From positions 1 to 30,128 of the forward strand of contig JBKPNV010000214.1 in assembly GCA_046732795.1 (NCBI GenBank): DNA of 30,128 nucleotides. Direction: 5' to 3'. Position 1 is the first letter of the stretch, and the number at the start of each line of letters is the position of its first letter. Source of the DNA: Gp6-AA40 sp046732795. GTDB lineage: Bacteria; Acidobacteriota; Vicinamibacteria; Vicinamibacterales; UBA2999. Made by a program: the position numbers and the translations under genes. Of the stretch, positions 29,907 to 30,128 are shown piece by piece. Under the pieces are notes generated by a model. It was not told where the DNA came from, did not search any database, and worked only from the letters and a program-made list of their open reading frames with translations.

Positions 29907-30128
29907 TCAGGTGTCCTTGACCAGACGCCCGATGTCGCGATGGTTGAGCGCGGTAACTTTGGCAATCTGCGCGTAGTCACGATCCCGGTGCACGACCGTC
30001 AGGTGATGCGTCGCCGCGCAACTGGCGATGAGGCAGTCCACACTCGAACGCACCGCGACGCCCTGCCGCCGAGCGCGGCGGTAGATGTCGACGGCCCCCT
30101 CAATAATCGGAAGGGTGAGCGGCAGGGC
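29907..30128 (-). CDS. VapC-like PIN-domain protein, C-terminal part (partial)
   Basis: The last 73 residues of a gene that runs off the right edge. The fragment shows the typical PIN C-terminal pattern: VRSSVDCLIASCAATHHLTVVHRDRDYAQIAKV in pieces, with Asp31 in SSVDCLIA and the acidic HRDRDY pair that help hold the metal in this RNase fold. VapC toxins cleave RNA and are normally encoded after a VapB antitoxin, which would lie beyond the window. In the 97 bases between this stop and the PQQ gene I see a weak hairpin (CCGTC/GACGG, 29888-29906) but no clear promoter. Confidence 0.85.
   Translation of the reverse strand, partial: ALPLTLPIIEGAVDIYRRARRQGVAVRSSVDCLIASCAATHHLTVVHRDRDYAQIAKVTALNHRDIGRLVKDT

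Overview
The window is a GC-rich, densely coded stretch of about 30 kb with no rRNA, tRNA, CRISPR or transposase genes that I can see. The gene content points to a soil-type Acidobacteriota, most likely Vicinamibacteria-like. That placement is an inference from CRTAC1/UnbV proteins, a DUF6152 protein, several copies of a secreted protein with a TPWGDPD motif, and paired secreted PQQ propeller proteins. No marker gene is present to prove it. No gap between genes exceeds about 160 bases.

Region 1 (1-7332, minus strand) runs in transcription order as a DUF485 protein, an acetate-type symporter (actP), a TPR/FG-GAP/UnbV giant, a CRTAC1 protein, and the start of a membrane protein that resembles RnfD. 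Most junctions overlap; the exception is a REP-like palindrome pair between actP and the giant. Region 2 (7386-9997, minus) holds a clear terminator, a DUF6152 secreted protein whose predicted mature N-terminus is His-His, a divergent member of the TPWGDPD-type family, and a core-only cobalamin-independent methionine synthase. Region 3 (10014-13554, minus) has a MoaD/ThiS-like sulfur-carrier or ubiquitin-like protein overlapping a cytoplasmic BNR propeller, then an ABC exporter. Region 4 (13645-17164) has a small unknown secreted protein, an AcuI-like acryloyl-CoA reductase, and a divergent acyl-CoA synthetase. With ActP this suggests short-chain carboxylate use.

Region 5 (17252-21576, minus) is a run of three paralogous secreted proteins downstream of a NhaR-like LysR gene. 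Opposite nhaR, a P2-type cation ATPase (21737-24439) carries the main SERCA calcium ligands, with a plausible promoter and a GAAA-loop hairpin in its leader. Region 6 (24576-29806, minus) has two overlapping PQQ-type quinoproteins followed by a fourth close paralogue of the secreted family. The window ends in the C-terminal part of a VapC-like PIN-domain protein.

The intergenic spaces contain several repeat types: REP-like palindromes, heptamer arrays, and octamer arrays capped by a hairpin. The most interesting coding signal is the secreted family, which keeps two cysteines 143-144 residues apart with a His after the second, beside the quinoproteins. The DUF6152 protein, with its potential histidine-brace N-terminus, is the second.
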